Source: Pseudomonas mosselii (GTDB taxonomy: Bacteria > Pseudomonadota > Gammaproteobacteria > Pseudomonadales > Pseudomonadaceae). From it: DNA of 64,000 nucleotides. Of this stretch, positions 28,332 through 39,711 are shown in pieces. The DNA lies in contig NZ_QJRP01000002.1 in assembly GCF_003205295.1 (NCBI RefSeq), positions 1-64,000 of the forward strand, in the 5' to 3' direction. The translations under genes were made by a program, and so were the position numbers. How positions within the stretch are numbered: the first letter of the stretch is position 1; each line of letters opens with the position of its first letter. The notes beneath the pieces are model-generated. The model searched no databases. It was given only the letters and a program-made list of their open reading frames with translations, and was not told where the DNA came from.

Positions 28332-29273
28332 ATGTCCACTCGCGAAATCCGCATTGCCACCCGTAAAAGTGCCTTGGCCCTGTGGCAGGCCGAATACGTC
28401 AAAGCCCGCCTGGAACAGGCGCATCCCGGCCTTCTGGTGACCCTGGTGCCAATGGTCAGCCGCGGCGACAAGCTGCTCGACGCGCCGCTGGCGAAGATCG
28501 GCGGCAAGGGCCTGTTCGTCAAGGAGCTGGAAACCGCCCTGCTCGACAACGAGGCCGACATCGCCGTGCACTCGATGAAGGACGTCCCCATGGACTTCCC
28601 CGAGGGCCTTGGCCTGTACTGCATCTGCGAGCGTGAAGACCCGCGCGACGCTTTCGTTTCCAGCACCTTCGCCAGCCTCGAGGCCTTGCCGGCCGGCAGC
28701 ATCGTCGGCACCTCCAGCCTACGGCGCCAGGCCCAGTTGCTGGCGCGCCGTCCCGACCTGGAAATCCGCTTCCTGCGCGGCAACGTCAACACCCGCCTGG
28801 CCAAGCTCGATGCTGGCGAATACGACGCCATCATCCTCGCCGCCGCCGGCCTGATCCGCCTTGGCTTCGAAGACCGCATCACCGCCTCCATCAGCGTCGA
28901 CGACAGCCTGCCGGCGGGCGGCCAGGGCGCGGTGGGCATCGAATGCCGCAGCGCCGATGCCCAGATCCATGCCTTGCTTGCGCCGTTGCACCATGCCGAC
29001 ACCGCCGACCGGGTGGTGGCCGAGCGAGCCCTGAACAAGCGCCTTAATGGCGGCTGCCAGGTGCCGATCGCCTGCTACGCGGTGCTCGAAGGCGAGCAGC
29101 TGTGGCTGCGTGGCCTGGTCGGGCAGCCCTCCGGCGGCACCTTGCTGGTGGCCGAGGCCCGGGCGCCGCGTGCCGATGCCGAGCGCCTGGGCGTGCAGGT
29201 TGCCGAGGACCTGCTCGGGCAGGGCGCCGAAGCGATCCTCAAGGAAGTCTACGGCGAGGCCGGTCACCCGTGA
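28332..29273 (+). CDS. hemC: Porphobilinogen deaminase
   Basis: A 313-residue enzyme that polymerises four porphobilinogens into hydroxymethylbilane. The dipyrromethane cofactor cysteine is in [12 protein letters not shown]. The substrate-binding [11 protein letters not shown] and [10 protein letters not shown] are present. ATG 28332 gives the [18 protein letters not shown] opening. hemD starts on the overlapping GTGA. Confidence 0.97.
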   Translation: MSTREIRIATRKSALALWQAEYVKARLEQAHPGLLVTLVPMVSRGDKLLDAPLAKIGGKGLFVKELETALLDNEADIAVHSMKDVPMDFPEGLGLYCICEREDPRDAFVSSTFASLEALPAGSIVGTSSLRRQAQLLARRPDLEIRFLRGNVNTRLAKLDAGEYDAIILAAAGLIRLGFEDRITASISVDDSLPAGGQGAVGIECRSADAQIHALLAPLHHADTADRVVAERALNKRLNGGCQVPIACYAVLEGEQLWLRGLVGQPSGGTLLVAEARAPRADAERLGVQVAEDLLGQGAEAILKEVYGEAGHP

Positions 29274-30037
29274 GCCCCTGGCGCCTGCTGCTGACCCGGC
29301 CTGAAGAGGACTGTGCGGCGCTGGCGCAGACCCTGGCCGATGCGGGCATCGCCAGTGCCAGCCTGCCGTTGCTGGTGATCGAGCCGATCGCGCCGGACCC
29401 TGCGCAGTTGCAGCGCCTGCGGGCGATAGGCGAGGCCCAGGCCATCATCGTGGTCAGCAAGCCGGCGGCTCGCCTGCTGCTGGAGCAACTCGCCCAGGCG
29501 GGGGTGACGCCACCGTCCGCCGGCTGGTTCACGGTGGGCGAGGCGACGGCGCGGATCCTTCAGGATCACCGGTTGCAGGTGGCCTTTCCGGCGGCCGGCG
29601 ACGACAGCGAAGCCTTGCTCGCATTGCCCGACCTGCGCGAGGCTATCGCCGGGCCGGCACCCCGCGTCCTTGTCGTGCGCGGCGTCGGAGGTCGTGAACT
29701 GCTGGCCGAGCGTCTTGCCGAGCAAGGTGCTAGTGTCGATTATCTGGAATTGTATCGCCGCTGCCTGCCGCACTACCCCGCCACGACCCTCGCCCAGCGC
29801 ATCGATGGGGAACGCCTCAATGGCCTGGTGGTCAGCAGTGGGCAGGGTCTGGAACACTTGCATCGACTGGCGGGTGCGGATTGGCCGCGGTTTTCCCGCT
29901 TGCCGTTGTTCGTGCCCAGCCCCCGCGTGGCCGATCAGGCCCGAGCGCTTGGGGCGAAAGACATTGTGGATTGCCGTGGCGCCAGCGCCACGGCCTTGCT
30001 GGCAGCCGTGCAGCGAACCGCTGCGCCTGCCCCTTAA
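29270..30037 (+). CDS. hemD: Uroporphyrinogen-III synthase
   Basis: A 255-residue protein with the weakly conserved HemD two-domain fold ([46 protein letters not shown]). It closes hydroxymethylbilane into uroporphyrinogen III. The GTG at 29270 overlaps the hemC stop (GTGA), so translation is coupled. Confidence 0.92.
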   Translation: MSPWRLLLTRPEEDCAALAQTLADAGIASASLPLLVIEPIAPDPAQLQRLRAIGEAQAIIVVSKPAARLLLEQLAQAGVTPPSAGWFTVGEATARILQDHRLQVAFPAAGDDSEALLALPDLREAIAGPAPRVLVVRGVGGRELLAERLAEQGASVDYLELYRRCLPHYPATTLAQRIDGERLNGLVVSSGQGLEHLHRLAGADWPRFSRLPLFVPSPRVADQARALGAKDIVDCRGASATALLAAVQRTAAPAP

Positions 30038-30083
30038 GGCGCTAAGCTAGAGAGCGATGCGCCACCATGCAAAGGATGGATAC

Positions 30084-31184
30084 GTGAGCGAAACTGTCTT
30101 GTCCAACACCGAACAGCCCGCGGCGCCCGAAGCGTCGCAATCCGCCACCGTCAAGCCCGCCCGACGCTCCGGCAACGGCTTGGCGCTGCTGGCCCTGCTG
30201 CTGGGCGCCGCCGGCGTCGCGGTCGGCGGCTGGGGCGCCTGGCAGGTCCGCCAGCTGCAAGGCAGCGAGCACGACCAGGGTGAACACCTGCAAGCGCTCA
30301 ATCAGCGCGCCGACGCGCTCCAGCAGCGCGAGCAGCAGCTCAGTGCGCAGCTGGGCAGCCTGCCGGCGGCCAGTGAGCTGGAAGACCGCCGGCGCCTGGT
30401 GGCGCAACTGCAGGGTGACCAGCAGCGCCTGAGCCAGCGCCTGGAGACCGTGCTCGGGGAGAGCCGCAAGGAGTGGCGCCTGGCCGAGGCCGAACACCTG
30501 CTGCGCCTGGCCACCCTGCGTTTGTCGGCGTTGCAGGACATCACCAGCGCCAAGGCGCTGGTCGAAGGTGCCGATGAGATCCTTCGCGAGCAGAGCGACC
30601 CCGGCGCCTTCGCCGCCCGCGAGCAGTTGGCCCGCAGCTTGGCGACGCTCTCCAGCACCGAGCAGCCGGATCGCACCGGGCTGTTCCTCAAGCTCGCCGC
30701 GCAGCGTGAGCTGGTGCAGCAGCTCAGTGCCCAGTCGCCGGAATTCGACAGCAAGGCCGACGCCATGGGCGCGCTGACCGCCGATGGTGACGGTGCCAGT
30801 CGTTGGTCGCAGTGGTGGGCCGAGATCTCCAAGTACTTCCAGATCGAGTTCAATGCCGATGACAACGTCCGCCCGCTGCTGTCCGGGCAGTCGCTCAACC
30901 AACTGCGCCTGGCCCTGAGCCTGACCATCGAGCAGGCGCAGTGGGCGGCGCTCAATGGCGAGGCCAAGGTCTATGCCCAGGCCCTGGACGATGCGCGCAG
31001 CGTGTTGCTGGCCAACTTCAACCCGGACAACCCGCAAAGCAAGGCGATGCTCGACAACCTCAACCAGCTGGCCGAACAGCCGGTGTCGGTGGTCACGCCT
31101 GACCTGAGCGAGAGCCTCGCCGCGGTGCAGGCCTATATCCAGCGTCGCCACCTGCCGGCTGCCGCCGAGGGGGGCAAGCCATGA
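30084..31184 (+). CDS. hemX: HemX, membrane protein of the hem operon
   Basis: A 366-residue protein with one membrane segment (GLALLALLLGAAGVAVGGW) near residue 35 and a long coiled coil (QALNQRADALQQREQQLSAQL). The rest is a periplasmic or cytosolic domain of the HemX family. Older annotations call it uroporphyrinogen-III methyltransferase, but no methyltransferase motif is visible. The GTG at 30084 follows AAGGATGG; an ATG at 30057 is an alternative. Overlaps hemY by 4 bases. Confidence 0.85.
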   Translation: MSETVLSNTEQPAAPEASQSATVKPARRSGNGLALLALLLGAAGVAVGGWGAWQVRQLQGSEHDQGEHLQALNQRADALQQREQQLSAQLGSLPAASELEDRRRLVAQLQGDQQRLSQRLETVLGESRKEWRLAEAEHLLRLATLRLSALQDITSAKALVEGADEILREQSDPGAFAAREQLARSLATLSSTEQPDRTGLFLKLAAQRELVQQLSAQSPEFDSKADAMGALTADGDGASRWSQWWAEISKYFQIEFNADDNVRPLLSGQSLNQLRLALSLTIEQAQWAALNGEAKVYAQALDDARSVLLANFNPDNPQSKAMLDNLNQLAEQPVSVVTPDLSESLAAVQAYIQRRHLPAAAEGGKP

Positions 31185-32419
31185 AGCGTGTCTACCTGCT
31201 GGCGGTATTGGCGATCGTCGTCGCCGCGGCGTTGGGCATCGCGATCGCCAAGCACAGTGGCTACGTGATGATCGCCTACGGCAGCTTCCGCTACCAGTCG
31301 GGACTGTGGGCGGCGCTCGGCGCGCTGGTCGGCATCATCCTGTTGCTGTTGCTGGCGCGTTACCTGGTCGGGCTGGTGCTGACCTCGTCCGGGGTGGTCA
31401 ACCCGTGGTCGCGACGCAACCGCAGCCGCCGCACCCGTATCGCCGTCGAACAAGGCCAACTGGACCTGGCCGAGGGGCGCTGGGCGAGCGCCCAGCGCCA
31501 CTTGCAGCGTGCTGCCGAGTCCGATCGCCAGCCGTTGCTCTACTACCTCGGCGCCGCGCGTGCCGCCAACGAACAGGGGCGGGTCGAGGAGCGCGACAAT
31601 CTGCTCGAACGCGCCCTGGAGCGCCAGCCCCAGGCCGAGCTCGCCGTCGCCTTGACCCACGCCCAACTGCAGATGGACCGGGGCGAGAGCGAGGGTGCGC
31701 TGGAGGCCCTGCAGGCGATGCAGGAGCGTCACCCGCACAACGCCCAGGTGCTGCGCCTGTTGCAGCGCCTGCACCTTGAGCGCGGCGACTGGCCGGCGTT
31801 GATCCGCCTGCTGCCGGACCTGCGCAAGCACAAGGTGCTGCCTGCGGCGGAACTTGCCGACCTGGAACAGCGCACCTGGGGTCAGAACCTGGGCCTGGCG
31901 GCGACCCGTGGCGAGGATCCGCAGACGGCACGCCAGGCGCTCGAGCGCGCCTGGCAGCAGCTGACCAATGCCCAGCGCCAGGAACCGCAACTGGTGTCTG
32001 CATACGCCGAGCAACTGCGTCAGGTCGGTGCCCAGGGCGAGGCCGAGCAGGTGCTTCGCGGCGCGCTCAAGCGCGGCTACGAAAGCCACCTGGCGCGTCT
32101 GTACGGGCTGGTGCGCGGCGATGATCCGGCACGCCAGCTGCAGACGGCCGAAGGCTGGTTGAAAGAACACCCGCAGGATCCGAGCCTGCTGCTTACCCTC
32201 GGGCGGCTGAGCCTGCAGAATCGCTTGTGGGGCAAGGCGCGTGACTACCTTGAGAGCAGTCTGCGCATGGAGCGCAATCCGGAAACCTGTGCCGAGCTGG
32301 CACGCCTGCTGGCCGGACTTGGCGAGACCGAACGGAGCAATCAGCTGTTCCAGGAGGGGCTGGGGCTGCTGGATGAGCGCCTGCTGGCGTTGCCATTACC
32401 GGAGGGTGTTCGGGCCTGA
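31181..32419 (+). CDS. hemY: HemY, TPR membrane protein of the hem operon
   Basis: A 412-residue protein with two N-terminal membrane segments (about 1-22 and 42-65) and a cytosolic domain of TPR-like helices (DLAEGRWASAQRHLQRA, LLTLGRLSLQNRLWGKARDYL). This is the gammaproteobacterial HemY, not the protoporphyrinogen oxidase of the same name. Its exact role in haem synthesis is unproven. Confidence 0.9.
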   Translation: MKRVYLLAVLAIVVAAALGIAIAKHSGYVMIAYGSFRYQSGLWAALGALVGIILLLLLARYLVGLVLTSSGVVNPWSRRNRSRRTRIAVEQGQLDLAEGRWASAQRHLQRAAESDRQPLLYYLGAARAANEQGRVEERDNLLERALERQPQAELAVALTHAQLQMDRGESEGALEALQAMQERHPHNAQVLRLLQRLHLERGDWPALIRLLPDLRKHKVLPAAELADLEQRTWGQNLGLAATRGEDPQTARQALERAWQQLTNAQRQEPQLVSAYAEQLRQVGAQGEAEQVLRGALKRGYESHLARLYGLVRGDDPARQLQTAEGWLKEHPQDPSLLLTLGRLSLQNRLWGKARDYLESSLRMERNPETCAELARLLAGLGETERSNQLFQEGLGLLDERLLALPLPEGVRA

Positions 32420-32517
32420 GGGAACCGCCCTGGCCTGCAGACACCGGCGTCGCTGGCACTTGCAGATGCGATGTGTTGTCAGCGGGGCGTCGCAATATCT
32501 GATGAGTAATGACTCAA

Positions 32518-32541
32518 GACGCCCTCCTCGTGGAGGGTGTC
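32518..32541. repeat. Inverted repeat between hemY and dsbB
   Basis: GACGCCCTCC-TCGT-GGAGGGTGTC, a nearly perfect hairpin about 100 bases after hemY. It could end hemY transcripts, although no T-run follows. Nothing else is visible in 32420-32697. Confidence 0.5.
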
Positions 32542-32697
32542 GAACTTTCCTTCGCTCGTGTCGGAATGTTCCCACTTTCCGTGAAAATGATTCCCTATCC
32601 ATTCAGCGACTTGTCTGCACTGTAGCGCCTTGATACAAAGCGCCCCTTTCCTCTACCGTTTCAACCCACTTTCCTCATTTTCGGATCACCTCTACCC

Positions 32698-33195
32698 ATG
32701 TCGCTGGCCTGCTTGCGCAGCTCGTTCCTTCCCGCCTTCCTGGCCGCCATGGCCGTGCTGGTCGCTTCGTTCCGCCTCGAAAATGTGGTCGGCCTGGACC
32801 CCTGCGCGTTGTGTTTCAGCCAGCGCCTGATGCTTGGGTGCTTTGCGCTGGCCTGCCTGGCCGCCGCCATCCATGCCGGCGGTCGCCGCGTGCATGCCTG
32901 GCTGGCCCTGTTGTTCTCGTTGGGCGGGGCCTTGTTGGCAGGCCGGCATGTCTGGCTGCAGGCCGAACCGCTGCCGGTCAGTGGTTGCCACCTGCCCCTG
33001 GCGCATCTGGTGGAACGCCCCTGGAGCGAGATCCTGCAGGCGTTCCTGCTGGGCAGCCCGGACTGCGTGTCGGTCACCTGGAGCTTCCTCGACCTGACCC
33101 TGCCGGAATGGAGCCTGCTGGCGTTCCTGTTGCTGGCGGCGGCGCCGTTGTCGTGGCTGGTGCTTTATCGATTGCGCCATGACGCGGCAGGTTGA
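32698..33195 (+). CDS. dsbB: Disulfide bond formation protein DsbB (DsbH-type)
   Basis: A 165-residue inner-membrane protein with four membrane helices. The first redox pair is CALC (residues ~38-41); the second-loop cysteines are in SGCHLP and SPDCVS. DsbB re-oxidises DsbA and passes electrons to quinone. In P. aeruginosa a second DsbB homologue, DsbH, holds this position. Confidence 0.92.
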   Translation: MSLACLRSSFLPAFLAAMAVLVASFRLENVVGLDPCALCFSQRLMLGCFALACLAAAIHAGGRRVHAWLALLFSLGGALLAGRHVWLQAEPLPVSGCHLPLAHLVERPWSEILQAFLLGSPDCVSVTWSFLDLTLPEWSLLAFLLLAAAPLSWLVLYRLRHDAAG

Positions 33196-33425
33196 TCCAC
33201 GGCAATGCACCTGGGATTGCGCGACCAGCGGTGGCCGACGGCGGGATTAAACGCTTGTATGAACTTAGTCTGCTGCGTACCTTGAAGGGCAGGTCACACG
33301 GGAATAATCTCCCAGCACGCTTACCGAAAATACAACTGCTCGATGCCGTTTGCTGACGTCACCTTTGTGCCACGGTGTTGTGTCGCGAGGTGCAGCGGCA
33401 TCTACCCAGAAGGGAAGAGATCGCC

Positions 33426-33896
33426 ATGCTCGATAGTTGCCAGAACGCCCAGGAACGCTGGGGCGGTGTTCACAAGCTGATCGATCGTTGGCTGGAGGAG
33501 CGCCAGGAGTTGGTGCATGCCTTCCGCGCCTTGCGCGATGCCAAGCCGGCCTTTGCCGACAAGGACAAGAACCGCGATTTTTGCGCGCTCCTGGTCGACT
33601 ATGTCTCGGCCTGGCACTTCGAAGTCAGCGAGCAGCTGGTCAGCGAAGCCAAGGCCTTTGGCGATACCAAGGCCCTGGAGCTTGCCACACAGATAAACCC
33701 GCGTATCGATGACAGCACCCAGATCGCGCTGGCTTTCAATGACCATTGCGAGAAGGGCGAGTGCACCGACCCCGAGCGCTTCGCGGACAAGCTGGGCAAG
33801 CTGGGCGGCCTGTTGCGAGAACGCTTCGAGCTGGAGGACTGCCTCATCGAAGTGCTGCATACCGCGCACAAGGAAGAGGACGCGCTGCAGGCCTGA
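33426..33896 (+). CDS. algQ: Anti-sigma-70 regulator AlgQ (Rsd)
   Basis: A 156-residue helical protein of the Rsd/AlgQ family (WGGVHKLIDRWLEERQELVHAF, FCALLVDYVSAWHFEVSEQL). It binds region 4 of sigma-70 and frees RNA polymerase for other sigma factors; in P. aeruginosa it is needed for alginate and siderophore expression. ATG 33426 follows GGGAAGAGA. The FKBP gene converges, one base after its stop. Confidence 0.93.
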   Translation: MLDSCQNAQERWGGVHKLIDRWLEERQELVHAFRALRDAKPAFADKDKNRDFCALLVDYVSAWHFEVSEQLVSEAKAFGDTKALELATQINPRIDDSTQIALAFNDHCEKGECTDPERFADKLGKLGGLLRERFELEDCLIEVLHTAHKEEDALQA

Positions 33897-33897
33897 T

Positions 33898-34563
33898 TCA
33901 GTCGGCCACGTCCAGCAGTTCGATCTCGAACACCAGTGGGGTATAGGGTGCGATCAGGTCACCCGCACCGTCGGCGCCATAAGCTTGCGCCGACGGGATC
34001 ACCAGGCGCCATTTCGCCCCCGCCTTCATCCGTGGCAGCGCCACCTGCCAGCCCTCGATCACCGAGTCCAGCTTGAACCATTGCGGTTGCAGGTTCTGGT
34101 CGAACACCGTGCCATCCGGCAGTTTCCCCACATAGCGCACTTGCACGCGACCGCTGGCCTTGGGTTGCGCGCCGTTGCCGCTGGCCAGCTCGCTGTAGAG
34201 GATGCCCTCGGGCAGCTCGCGTACCCCGGCCTTGGCCCGCTCGCCGGCGATGAAGCGTTTTTCCGCTTCCATCAGCTTGTCCACCTGGGCCTGTTCGGCG
34301 GCGGCGTTGGCTTGCGTCTCGTGCTGTTCGAGGATGGCCTGCATGCGTGACTTGGCAATGCGGGGCGGCTCACCCTGGTAGGCCTGGCGCAGGCCTTCGA
34401 CCAAGGCGTCGAGCTGCAGGCCGGGGACTTCCTGGCGCAGGCGTTCGCCCAGGCTGGCACCGAGGCTGTAGGCCAGGTCGCTGTCGTTGGCGGGGGCGGT
34501 TTCGGCGTTGGCCAGGGAGAGTGGCATCACCAGGCACAGGCCCAGAATCAGATAACGAGGCAT
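33898..34563 (-). CDS. FKBP-type peptidyl-prolyl isomerase
   Basis: A 221-residue protein with signal peptide (LILGLCLVMPLSLANA), an FkpA-type N-terminal dimerisation domain (AYSLGASLGERLRQ, helices to ~120), and a C-terminal FKBP domain (VQVRYVGKLPDGTVFDQ, WRLVIPSAQAYGADGAG). It folds periplasmic proteins. The conserved family segments place the start at 34563. Confidence 0.92.
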   Translation of the reverse strand: MPRYLILGLCLVMPLSLANAETAPANDSDLAYSLGASLGERLRQEVPGLQLDALVEGLRQAYQGEPPRIAKSRMQAILEQHETQANAAAEQAQVDKLMEAEKRFIAGERAKAGVRELPEGILYSELASGNGAQPKASGRVQVRYVGKLPDGTVFDQNLQPQWFKLDSVIEGWQVALPRMKAGAKWRLVIPSAQAYGADGAGDLIAPYTPLVFEIELLDVAD

Positions 34564-34787
34564 GGACGGTTCCTGCGGTAAAGAGCGCAAAGTATGCCAG
34601 CGTTGTTGGGCGAAGATGTGTAAATATCGGCAGTGCACTAATGGGCAACTACACTTGTTTCCAGCTGCAAGACAACAACTTTGCCCAGGCATGCAACGCG
34701 GCGCTACTGAGACTGTCAACATGCCCTAGCGGCGGTAGCAGCAGAAGCATAGTATGAGCCGCACTCTCGTCAGCCAGGAGGTAAACC

Positions 34788-35870
34788 ATGTCGGCCAAGA
34801 AAAAAGCAGTCAGTACGCCGTTGCACCTGCTCCAGCAACTTTCGGGGAGCTTGCTCGAACATTTGGAAGATGCCTGCTCCCAAGCGCTGGCGGATGCCGA
34901 GAAACTGTTGGCCAAGTTGGAAAAACAACGTGGCAAGACCCAGGAGAAACTGCACAACGCTCGCCTGAAGTTGCAGGACGCCGCCAAGGCCGGTAAAGCC
35001 AAGGCTCAGGGCAAGGCGCAAAAAGCCGCGGGTGAACTTGAACACTTGCTCGATTCGCTCAAGGATCGCCAGGCCCAGACCCGAACTTACATCCAGCAAC
35101 TCAAGCGTGATGCCCAGGAAAGCCTGAAACTGGCCCAGGGTGTTGGCAAAGTGCGTGAGGCGGCCGCCAAGGCCCTGGACTCGCGTACGACGGCGCCGAA
35201 AGCCGCCGCGAAACCCGCGACCAAGCCTGCCGCCGCCAAGGCACCGGCGAAGACCGCCGCCGCGAAACCTGCTGCCAAGCCAGCAGCCAAGCCTGCTGCC
35301 AAGCCAGCAGCCAAGCCAGCAGCCAAGCCTGCTGCCGTCAAGGCACCGGCGAGGACTGCCGCCGCGAAACCTGCCGCCAAGCCAGCGGCCAAACTGGCTG
35401 CCGCCAAGGCACCGGCGAAGACCGCCGCCGCGAAACCCGCAGCCAAGCCAGCGGCCAAACCGGCTGCCGCCAAGGCGCCGGCGAAGACTGCTGCCGCGAG
35501 GCCAGCAGCCAAACCGGCCGCCGCCAAGGCCCCGGCGAAGACCGCCGCCGCGAAACCAGCCGCCAAGCCAGCGGCCAAACCAGCTGCTGCCAGGGCCCCG
35601 GCGAAGACCGCTGCAGCGAAACCAGCAGCCAAGCCAGCGGCCAAGCCTGCCGCCGCCAAGGCCCCGGCCAAGCCAGCAGCGGCCAAACCTGTAGTCAAGC
35701 CAACAGCCAAACCGGCCGCAGCCAAAGCTCCGGCCAAGCCTGTCGCCAGCAAGCCTGCCGAAAGCAAGCAAGCCACGCCGGCCGCCAGCGCCTCCCCGGC
35801 GCCTGCGACCAGCGCGGCCACGCCTGCGGCAACCGGCACTCCGGCTCAGTCGTCGACTTCGGCGTCCTGA
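34788..35870 (+). CDS. algP: AlgP, histone H1-like regulator
   Basis: A 360-residue protein. The first ~130 residues form a helical domain (LLQQLSGSLLEHLEDACSQALADAEKLL). The rest is a Lys-Pro-Ala-Ala repeat tail of about 210 residues, as in eukaryotic histone H1 tails. AlgP of P. aeruginosa binds DNA and activates algD. AGGAGGT lies 6 bases before the ATG. The tail DNA is internally repetitive and likely to vary in length between strains. Confidence 0.9.
   Translation: MSAKKKAVSTPLHLLQQLSGSLLEHLEDACSQALADAEKLLAKLEKQRGKTQEKLHNARLKLQDAAKAGKAKAQGKAQKAAGELEHLLDSLKDRQAQTRTYIQQLKRDAQESLKLAQGVGKVREAAAKALDSRTTAPKAAAKPATKPAAAKAPAKTAAAKPAAKPAAKPAAKPAAKPAAKPAAVKAPARTAAAKPAAKPAAKLAAAKAPAKTAAAKPAAKPAAKPAAAKAPAKTAAARPAAKPAAAKAPAKTAAAKPAAKPAAKPAAARAPAKTAAAKPAAKPAAKPAAAKAPAKPAAAKPVVKPTAKPAAAKAPAKPVASKPAESKQATPAASASPAPATSAATPAATGTPAQSSTSAS
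35205..35750 (+). repeat. Tandem repeats encoding the AlgP KPAA tail
   Basis: Degenerate copies of GCCAAGCCAGCAGCCAAG-type 12-base units and a longer ~75-base unit (KAPAKTAAAKPAAKPAAKPAA) repeated six or more times. Confidence 0.85.
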
Positions 35871-36325
35871 AGCCCACGGGCCGCGGCGCGCAGCTGATGC
35901 AGCGCGTCGTGGTCCCGGGCCTGGCCCGGTGCCAGCCGGGTCAGCCAGTCCTGCGCGGCGCCTGCCTGCGCAGGCCATTCACGCGCCAGCGCCTCCAGGC
36001 GCTCCAGCAAGGTGCGTTCAGCCTGTAACTCCAGCCCCTTGACCTGTTCACGCAGCACGCTCAGTTGCGGATCGGCCAACGCGTGTTCGCGCCACTGCCG
36101 ACGCAGTGCGCGCAGCGGCGTCACCACATCGCGTTGCCAGGGGCCGGCCAGGGCCTGCAGGGCGGCGATCCGCTGTTCATCGGCGGCCACGCCGCGGGCC
36201 TGCAGCCAGGTGCCGCAGAGCAGCAGGCAGACATCGCCGCCCAGTTCCTGGAGGGCCAGGCTGGCAGCCTCGACGCCTGGCCGGGCATACAAGGCCAGGG
36301 CGTGATTCCACAGGTCGGTGTGCAT
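35846..36325 (-). CDS. TIGR02444 family protein
   Basis: A 159-residue protein (LWNHALALYARPGVEAASLALQ, WREHALADPQLS) of the TIGR02444/DUF2390 family. It is mostly helical; function unknown. It converges on algP and its last 25 bases overlap the algP 3' end. Confidence 0.85.
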   Translation of the reverse strand: MHTDLWNHALALYARPGVEAASLALQELGGDVCLLLCGTWLQARGVAADEQRIAALQALAGPWQRDVVTPLRALRRQWREHALADPQLSVLREQVKGLELQAERTLLERLEALAREWPAQAGAAQDWLTRLAPGQARDHDALHQLRAAARGLQDAEVDD

Positions 36326-36375
36326 GGTTTCACTCGCGCCAGTGATCGGCGAAGCTGGTAGACTCCGCGACCATC

Positions 36376-38285
<1,910 letters not shown>

Positions 38286-38286
<1 letters not shown>

Positions 38287-38873
38287 TGGAGGAGCTGCGT
38301 TCGCTGCTGCCCGGGCAGTGGATGGACACGTTCTGGCTGGGGCTGCAGATCCTGCTGATCCTGATCGTCGCGTTCGTCCTGCAGCGCATGGTCGCCCGCG
38401 GGTTGCGCAGCCTGGGCGAGCGCTACCCGTTGCCGCACGAGCTGATGGTGCCGGTGCGCGGCGCCCTGCGCTGGCTGATCATGGGCAGCGCGCTGCTGTT
38501 CGTGCTGGAGCGTCTGGGGGTGTCGGCCACGGTGCTGTGGACGGCGTTGTCGGGCTTTGTCGCGGTTGCAGCGGTGGCGTTCTTCGCCATCTGGAGCGTG
38601 CTGTCCAACCTGCTGTGCGCGGTGCTGATCTTCACCGTCGGGCCGTTTCGCATCGGCGATGTGGTCGAGCTGGTCGACACCCTCGACAAGCCGGGTGTGA
38701 AGGGCCGGGTGATCGCCATCAACCTGCTGTATACCACGCTGATGGAAACACCGGAGGCGGGTGGGGCGCTGGTACAGGTGCCGAACAGCCAGTTCTTCCA
38801 GAAGGCCGTGCGCCGTTGGCGGGGCGCCGAGGCTTCGGTGGCACTGCAAGAGGCACCTGTCGAGGGCGATTGA
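38286..38873 (+). CDS. Small MscS-family mechanosensitive channel
   Basis: A 195-residue protein with about three to four membrane segments and the MscS pore/beta entry (LSGFVAVAAVAFFAIWSVLSNL; IFTVGPFRIGDVVEL). The soluble C-terminal domain is short: the usual MscS vestibule is cut to about 70 residues, so portal architecture may be reduced. One-base overlap with the ABC-F gene suggests a joint operon. Confidence 0.85.
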
Positions 38874-38890
38874 CAGGGCGCTGCTCGTTG

Positions 38891-38969
38891 CAATCGCGGG
38901 GCAAGCCCGCTCCCACGCCCGGGTACTGTTGGATGGCTGGCGTGGGAGCGGGCTTGCCCCGCGATCGTT
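38891..38969. repeat. Inverted REP pair
   Basis: ATCGCGGGGCAAGCCCGCTCCCACG and its complement, 30 bases apart, directly after the MscS-like gene. Confidence 0.9.
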
Positions 38970-39050
38970 TCAAGCAGAAAAACCACTGGTTATTTTTTCG
39001 CCAGCACCGTAGCTTAACGTTTTGCAATAAATGTTCGAGCGAGGTGTGCG

Positions 39051-39683
39051 ATGTCGATGGAAACGTGGTTGGCCTTCTTTGCCGCGTGCTGGGTGATCAG
39101 CCTGTCGCCGGGTGCCGGGGCCATTGCCTCGATGTCCAGCGGGCTGCAGTACGGTTTCTGGCGTGGTTACTGGAACGCCCTGGGCCTGCAACTGGGCCTG
39201 ATCGTGCAGATCGCCATCATCGCCGCCGGTGTCGGCGCCATCCTCGCCGCGTCGGCCACCGCCTTCCAGGTCATCAAGTGGTTCGGCGTCGCCTACCTGG
39301 TCTACCTCGCCTACAAGCAATGGCGCGCCCTGCCGTTGGACATGAGCGACGAGTCCGGCGTGCGGCCGATCGGCAAGCCGTTGAGCCTGGTGTTCCGCGG
39401 CTTCCTGGTCAACGTCAGCAACCCCAAGGCGCTGGTGTTCATGCTGGCGGTGCTGCCGCAGTTCATCAACCCGCACGAGGCGTTGCTGCCGCAGTACGTG
39501 GCCATCACCGTGACCATGATCAGCGTCGACCTGCTGGTGATGGCAGGTTATACCGGGCTGGCTTCGCGGGTGCTGCGCCTGTTGCGCACACCGAAGCAGC
39601 AGAAGCGCCTGAACCGCACCTTTGCCGGGCTGTTCATCGGCGCGGCGACGTTCCTCGCTACCTTGCGTCGCGCGCCGCTTTGA
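39051..39683 (+). CDS. LysE/RhtB family amino-acid exporter
   Basis: A 210-residue inner-membrane protein with six predicted helices. It has the family hallmark SPGAGAIASMSSGLQYG near the N-terminus and NPKALVFMLAVLPQF. It exports an amino acid or derivative; the substrate is unknown. Confidence 0.9.
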   Translation: MSMETWLAFFAACWVISLSPGAGAIASMSSGLQYGFWRGYWNALGLQLGLIVQIAIIAAGVGAILAASATAFQVIKWFGVAYLVYLAYKQWRALPLDMSDESGVRPIGKPLSLVFRGFLVNVSNPKALVFMLAVLPQFINPHEALLPQYVAITVTMISVDLLVMAGYTGLASRVLRLLRTPKQQKRLNRTFAGLFIGAATFLATLRRAPL

Positions 39684-39711
39684 CGCGTGCTGGGGCCTCC
39701 CAGAGGCCCCA

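Noticed and set aside
35205..35750. Regularly spaced repeats resembling a CRISPR array
   Set aside because: They are in frame and encode the KPAA tail of AlgP; no spacers or cas genes.
35087..35839. A 250-codon Ala/Gly/Leu frame antisense to algP
   Set aside because: A shadow of the repeat; it looks like a membrane protein only because KPAA codons read that way in reverse.
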